From DASSFG01 sp035547915 (GTDB lineage: Bacteria > Planctomycetota > Planctomycetia > Pirellulales > JAICIG01): a DNA stretch of 64,000 nt. The DNA is taken from positions 1-64,000 of the forward strand of contig DASZTS010000078.1 of the NCBI GenBank assembly GCA_035547915.1, read 5' to 3'. Numbering within the stretch: position 1 is the stretch's first letter; the number at the start of each line of letters is the position of its first letter. The notes under the pieces are model-generated. The model saw only the letters and a list, made by a program, of their open reading frames with translations. It did no database searches and had not been told where the DNA came from. The translations under genes were made by a program, and so were the position numbers. Positions 59,905-64,000 of this stretch are shown here, piece after piece.

Positions 59905-61608
59905 TCAGGGCTGGCCGAGTTTCGAGGCGAACTCTACCAATAGGAACGGCCTGGGGCCGAAACTTCGACGCCCGAACAGCTCAGTCGTCGGCTCAATCGC
60001 CCGGTCGGCGGGACCGGTCACAGTTAAATGGGCCATCCGAATCGAGCGCGTGCCCGGTCCGGGCAAACAGTAGACGCCAACGGTTGAAAGCGGAGCGGCG
60101 ACCGGCAACGCGGGGCCGAGCACCGGCGACCAGCACGTGCCGTCGCAACTGAACCAGGCCCGCAGCATGCCGGCGGCGGAGACGAGCCTGAACCAGACAC
60201 GTGCGGGGCAGAGGGGAGCGGGGCCCTCGGGCAATTGCACCAGTGAGGTTTCCTGCGAGGTGAGGGTAAAACAGACCTGGTCCGGCCCGTCGCCGGGCAC
60301 AAAGGCCAAACGGTAGGCAGCCGACCCTTGGTCGCCGCACAGATAGACGCCGGTTCCCGGCAGCGGATCTTCCAACTCGAAGCAGACTTCGCGTAGCTCG
60401 CCCCCGGTGAGACACCGCGCGTGGGCATCGGCCTGGCTGTCTTCCGCCAGCAGTTCGACGCGACCCGCCGGCAAGACGGTCCATTTGGCCCCCTCGGGCA
60501 ACTCGTGTTGCCAGTCGCGGTCTGCCGGCACGCCCACGACCGCGGGCGCGTCTAGAGGCCGTGCGGCGGCGACGGCACCGTCGGCGAATTCCAAACCGTG
60601 TAATACCGCATCGCCTTCGAAGACGATCCAATCCGGCAGACCCGAGAACGGCGCCGCCAGCAGTTCGGTCTCACCGTGCGAGAGCACGATCCGCCCCTCG
60701 CGATAGCCCACGTCGATCGTGGCGGCGCCGAGTCGCGCCAGTTGCCCGTCGTCGTGCGCCGCCAGCGCCAGCCGTTCGGGCAAGGGTTGATTTGCCCGCC
60801 GCGCGGCCAGCCAGGCCGCCCACAACGGCCGCGGCTGCGCGAAGAATTCGAGGGTGACCGACGATGGTCCGGCCGGCCGGTTGGCGCCCGCCGTGCCGAG
60901 AGGGTCGCCCGCTGTGTGCGAAAGATGAATTTTGAAGCGATCGTGATCGACGAGTTGGAGCCGCATACGCCCCGTTGCCGGCCAAGCGTGTCGCAAGACC
61001 TGCAAGCCGCGCAGAACCAATTCGGGCCGGTTGTCGACCGTCCGTTGCGATACATCGCCGGCGACCGTTTCCAGCGAGCTTCGCCAGGCGGCCGCGTCGG
61101 CGTCGTCGGCAAAATACAGTTCGTCGCGCGGGTTGGGCGGCGCCGCCGCGGGCGGCACTGGTATGCCGAGCGGGGTGCCAACCATAGCCTTTTGGCCGTC
61201 GTCGAAACCATTCACCAGCAGCGTGTCCGCCGGCTCGTCCGACGGGCTGGTGGGCTCGTCAACGACGCGCTGGGCGATCGCGGGCGGGTTAGGAGCCTCG
61301 CCGCGCAGGGCAACGAGGGTACCGACGCTCACGCCGATCATCAAGGCCGTCGTCGAACCCCAGCCGAGCAACTTGGCCACGGTGCTTGTCGCCTGGATGG
61401 CGGCCGCTTTGGCCAGCAACAACTCGATGGGCAGGCGGAATTGGGCCACGCTCTGGTGCAGCGCCTGCTCGAGTCGCAGGCGCCCAGCCAGTGCCTCGCG
61501 CAAGGCCGGCGATTCTTTCAACCTCGCGCGGATCTCGGCCACTTCGGCGGCGCTCAACTCTTCGGGCGACCGCTCGTCGATCAGCTCGATCAGGCGTTCG
61601 TCGGTCAT
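59905..61608 (-). CDS. Membrane-anchored anti-sigma-like protein with LamG-like domain
   Basis: This 567-aa protein starts at ATG 61608, overlapping the stop of the sigma factor gene (ATGA). Residues 1-90 are a cytosolic helical part (MTDERLIELIDERSPEELSA and LKESPALREALAGRLRLEQA) like other planctomycete anti-sigma/FecR-like N-termini. One TM helix follows (LLGWGSTTALMIGVSVGTLV), then a ~450-residue outer part with two beta-sandwich-like halves. The second half (CFELEDPLPGTGVYLCGD, AWFSCDGTCWSPVLGPAL) resembles concanavalin/LamG-type folds. Likely role: anti-sigma partner sensing something outside the membrane. This is inference from coupling and topology. Confidence 0.65.
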   Translation of the reverse strand: MTDERLIELIDERSPEELSAAEVAEIRARLKESPALREALAGRLRLEQALHQSVAQFRLPIELLLAKAAAIQATSTVAKLLGWGSTTALMIGVSVGTLVALRGEAPNPPAIAQRVVDEPTSPSDEPADTLLVNGFDDGQKAMVGTPLGIPVPPAAAPPNPRDELYFADDADAAAWRSSLETVAGDVSQRTVDNRPELVLRGLQVLRHAWPATGRMRLQLVDHDRFKIHLSHTAGDPLGTAGANRPAGPSSVTLEFFAQPRPLWAAWLAARRANQPLPERLALAAHDDGQLARLGAATIDVGYREGRIVLSHGETELLAAPFSGLPDWIVFEGDAVLHGLEFADGAVAAARPLDAPAVVGVPADRDWQHELPEGAKWTVLPAGRVELLAEDSQADAHARCLTGGELREVCFELEDPLPGTGVYLCGDQGSAAYRLAFVPGDGPDQVCFTLTSQETSLVQLPEGPAPLCPARVWFRLVSAAGMLRAWFSCDGTCWSPVLGPALPVAAPLSTVGVYCLPGPGTRSIRMAHLTVTGPADRAIEPTTELFGRRSFGPRPFLLVEFASKLGQP

Positions 61609-62240
61609 GAGCGTCGCTCCTTGCGCCGTTCGAGGCACTTCTTCAACGCCTGCCGGGCGCGAAACATGAGCAGCTTCGCCGCCCCTTCGCTACGGCGCAG
61701 GCGGGCGCCGATCTCGGCCAGCCGCAACCGGCTGTTGTATTTCCAGTCGATGGCCTGCCGCGCGCTGTTCCCCAGCGAATCGAGGCATTCGGGCAACTGA
61801 GCGAGCAACTCGTCGACACGCTCGGTCTGCGGACCGGCCTGCTCTTCGACCTCCAAACACATCTCCGTCCAGCCGACTTCGCGACGGCGCCGTGTCTTAC
61901 GCGCGTGCTCGTGCAGCAGGTTGCGGGCGATGCCGATGAGCCACGGCCCGACCATCGCCGAGCTATCGAAGCGGGCACGGGCGCCATAGCTGCGCAGAAA
62001 GACCTCCTGCGCGAGATCCTCGGCATCGGAAGCCTGTAACACGCGGGCCCGCAAATAGCCGTAGATCTGCCCCTGGTATCGCTCGACCAACGCGGCGAAT
62101 GCCGCGCGGTCTCCGCTCTGTGCGGCCACGACCAGTTCTCGATCGCCCACAGTCGGGTCACTGCCGCTCACGGCACGGGCGCCGTCGCCCGCCACCGCTT
62201 CGCACTGGCCTATGGCCAAATCAACTTCATCGGTTGCCAT
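61605..62240 (-). CDS. ECF-type RNA polymerase sigma factor
   Basis: This 211-aa protein has region 2 (AAFAALVERYQGQIYGYLRA, SDAEDLAQEVFLRSY, GPWLIGIARNLLHEHARK) and region 4 (LPECLDSLGNSARQAIDWKY, LRLAEIGARLRRSEGAAKLL). It is an ordinary ECF sigma factor, unlike the kinase-linked one at 17270. It is translationally coupled to the membrane protein below, which is the probable anti-sigma factor. Target promoters are unknown; the operon's own promoter is a likely one. Confidence 0.9.
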   Translation of the reverse strand: MATDEVDLAIGQCEAVAGDGARAVSGSDPTVGDRELVVAAQSGDRAAFAALVERYQGQIYGYLRARVLQASDAEDLAQEVFLRSYGARARFDSSAMVGPWLIGIARNLLHEHARKTRRRREVGWTEMCLEVEEQAGPQTERVDELLAQLPECLDSLGNSARQAIDWKYNSRLRLAEIGARLRRSEGAAKLLMFRARQALKKCLERRKERRS

Positions 62241-62295
62241 GCCTTCTCTTCCGGAACGCCCCTATTCTCCTTCACGAGCAGCCTACGAACAGGCT

Positions 62296-64000
62296 CTAGT
62301 TTCCGCCGAAATTGACCACGTCGCCCGCATTGCGAGTGAGCATCGCCTTGAAGCTGTTGGCGTCGGTTGTGTCGGCGATGGTCTGCACCGACCCGTCGGC
62401 GAAGAGGGCCATGAACAGGTTGGGCGGGTAGCGGAAGAGCCCGTCGAAGGGATTGTGCGGGCTGGGCGTCCAGTCTTCGGGCTTGGTCCAGATCACAGCC
62501 TTATCGGCGGCCACCTCGACCACCAGGATGGTATTCGAGGTGCCATCGGTAATCTCAGCGAGCGCCGTGCCCTTTTTCGGTTGGATCGCCGCCTTGTCGT
62601 CGGCGACCGCCAGATAATTGGTCTTACCTTCGTTCGCCGACGGCAGGTTCGGGTTGCGATACACGCTCGGCATGCGCGCGATGAGGGTCTTGTTGTGCGG
62701 GCTGTCCCACGGCTCATCCATGTGGAAGCTGTTGTACAGTTCCTGTTGGCCGAAGAACGGCAGTAGGTAGACGCGCCAGCTCAACAGCGGCTTGCCTTGC
62801 TGATCGCAACCGGCTGCCGCGGGGAACCACTTGTGAGTGGCGGCGAAGGTATGCATCCCCAGGCCGATTTCCTTCAGGTTGTTCGTCGATTGCGCGCGTG
62901 TGGCCGCCTGCCGAGCGTTCCCCACGGCCGGCAAGAGCAACGCGGCGCCGATGCCCGTCGTGGCCAACGAGCGGGTATTGATCACCGGTATTGTCTCGTG
63001 GCTTTCCAGCAGCAGTCCATTCGCGTTTCTTTGCACCAGGAAGATCGAGGGCCGGGCGTGGCGTTCCAGCGTCGATAGTGCCGGGAGCGGCGGAATCTGG
63101 AAGTTCACGCCTTGGCTGGCCAGGCCGATCGAGGCGACCGGAAGGAGCGCTTGGACGGTCGGATATAACGTGCGGAGTCCGGCCACCGTGTCGCTATAGG
63201 TGATGACCGAAGGACCGTCGCTCCCCTTGAACCAACCCGCCACCTCGCTGCGCGCGGCCAGCGATTCGCTATCGCTCTCGCGGGTCAAAAAGTCTTTCAG
63301 ACCTTGGGGAGTGGAGCTGATCACGAGACGATCGGTCGTCAGGCACCAGCACGGAGTCAGTCCGGCTGTGCTGGCGTCGAAGTTGAGCGGCAAGGGTGAA
63401 TTCGACGCCGCCTGCTGTGGCAGCTTGAGCGGCACGTAATAGACCTGATTGCCGCGGAAGGTCGACTGTTTGACCGTCCATGCTCCGTCGCTATCGGCCG
63501 CCGCTTGCTGGAGCAGCTTGACGATCGCCGGATAACTTTTGTCGAGCCGTCGGCGGTCGCGCACCGTGACCGACACGGTGAAGTTGCCGACCTGCGCGGG
63601 ATTCTTTTCGGTCGCCTTGGCGGGAGTGGTGTAGGCGCACCACACGTCGCCGAGCGCCGCCAGCAGATCGTCGGACAGGTCGAAGCCGAGTTGCCCGTCG
63701 AGCTCGCCGAACTGGCGTTTCGCCTGGTCGCCCGCCGCCGGATCGATCTTGGCAGCGGCGTCCATCACGCGGCGCACGAGGTCGGCCAGGTCTAGCCGTC
63801 CGGCGACGGCGAAGGTGGCGTCCTTGGGCACACGTTGCAGGTCGGCGGCGGCCAGCGGCTTGCCCGCCACGGCGGCGAACAGGCCCTTGGGCTCGCCCGT
63901 GGTGGCGATCAGCGTCTTGCTGGTCATCCCCGTTCCGTCGAATCCGCTCACGCTGCTGATGTTCGTCACACCCTGCAAACCGACGGCATCCAGCGTGGCC
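62296..64000 (-). CDS. DUF1559-type protein (5' end outside window)
   Basis: The frame is open through the right edge of the window, so the N-terminus is missing. About 567 residues are visible. The first part has a sensor-like alpha/beta region (KDATFAVAGRLDLADLVRRV, FELDGQLGF-like blocks, TPQGLKDFLTRESDSESL). The last ~200 residues are the DUF1559 core: AATRAQSTNNLKEIGLGMHT, WRVYLLPFFGQQELYNSFH, DEPWDSPHNKTLIARMPSVY, ITDGTSNTILVVEV. A typical end follows (FADGSVQTIADTTDANSF). Unlike the protein at 8024, the pilin-like domain is at the C-terminus of a larger protein. Function is unknown. Confidence 0.75.
   Translation of the reverse strand, partial: ATLDAVGLQGVTNISSVSGFDGTGMTSKTLIATTGEPKGLFAAVAGKPLAAADLQRVPKDATFAVAGRLDLADLVRRVMDAAAKIDPAAGDQAKRQFGELDGQLGFDLSDDLLAALGDVWCAYTTPAKATEKNPAQVGNFTVSVTVRDRRRLDKSYPAIVKLLQQAAADSDGAWTVKQSTFRGNQVYYVPLKLPQQAASNSPLPLNFDASTAGLTPCWCLTTDRLVISSTPQGLKDFLTRESDSESLAARSEVAGWFKGSDGPSVITYSDTVAGLRTLYPTVQALLPVASIGLASQGVNFQIPPLPALSTLERHARPSIFLVQRNANGLLLESHETIPVINTRSLATTGIGAALLLPAVGNARQAATRAQSTNNLKEIGLGMHTFAATHKWFPAAAGCDQQGKPLLSWRVYLLPFFGQQELYNSFHMDEPWDSPHNKTLIARMPSVYRNPNLPSANEGKTNYLAVADDKAAIQPKKGTALAEITDGTSNTILVVEVAADKAVIWTKPEDWTPSPHNPFDGLFRYPPNLFMALFADGSVQTIADTTDANSFKAMLTRNAGDVVNFGGN

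Noticed and set aside
1..64000. CRISPR array, tRNA or rRNA genes
   Set aside because: No regularly spaced direct repeats with unique spacers, no tRNA T-loop/acceptor pattern that could be folded by eye, and no rRNA-like sequence were found. A tRNA scan would be decisive.

Overview
The window reads as GC-rich chromosomal DNA from a planctomycete, most likely Pirellulales-like. The support is family content: DUF1501 Tat-exported proteins, a DUF1549/DUF1553 protein with CxxCH motifs, a DUF1080 protein, two DUF1559 proteins, ECF sigma factors paired with Ser/Thr kinases or anti-sigma-like proteins, BlaI/M56 modules, and many secreted proteins of unknown function. I recognised no rRNA, tRNA, CRISPR array, phage region or origin. 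This assignment is inference; no database search was possible.

Layout. 1-613 is gene-poor, with a degraded IS110-like remnant. 614-11746 holds a secreted alpha/beta hydrolase, then minus-strand degradative and envelope genes: DUF1501, DUF1549/1553, a 77-aa membrane protein, an acyl-CoA dehydrogenase, a zinc-ribbon DUF1559 protein, DUF1080 and a second DUF1501. 11985-17269 holds an ABC-F ATPase, a VOC protein, an FAD monooxygenase and small membrane proteins. 17270-22238 is a scarred regulatory segment. It has an ECF sigma factor and a J-like/zinc-finger/kinase protein whose tail is frameshifted, running head-on into a BlaR1-type M56 gene that stops before its HExxH. An intact BlaI, a DUF1501 fragment and a shortened ThuA-like gene follow. 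22519-31466 has TolC, a kinase with membrane helices, a GYF-domain repeat protein, a BNR-type secreted protein and BipA. 31690-44769 has a DUF4139 protein, a PH-like protein, an intact BlaI followed by an M56 protease fused to an RND-type periplasmic adaptor, two coupled genes after it, a phosphoesterase with a possible isoprenoid-synthase-like partner, a serine hydrolase and an ABC exporter. 45079-47709 pairs a lidless Hsp70 with a J-like/MshEN membrane protein. 48100-56033 is a five-gene minus-strand operon in which every junction is a stop/start overlap. 56580-64000 has a GH57 enzyme, an Rpn-type nuclease, an ECF sigma factor with a coupled membrane partner, and a partial DUF1559 protein.

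The most unusual coding element is the BlaI plus M56-adaptor fusion at 34548-37091. Its promoter carries two identical palindromes, and the adaptor half seems to have kept its own lipoprotein-like signal as the fourth helix of the sensor. The most unusual non-coding element is a palindromic repeat of about 105 bp found three times (17045-17149, 41499-41602, 58820-58924), always between genes. One copy lies just upstream of the Rpn-type nuclease gene.

Start sites were moved from the longest open frame wherever a signal peptide, a Shine-Dalgarno sequence or a stop/start overlap supported a downstream codon. Many long antisense open frames in this GC-rich DNA were left out as shadows of real genes.
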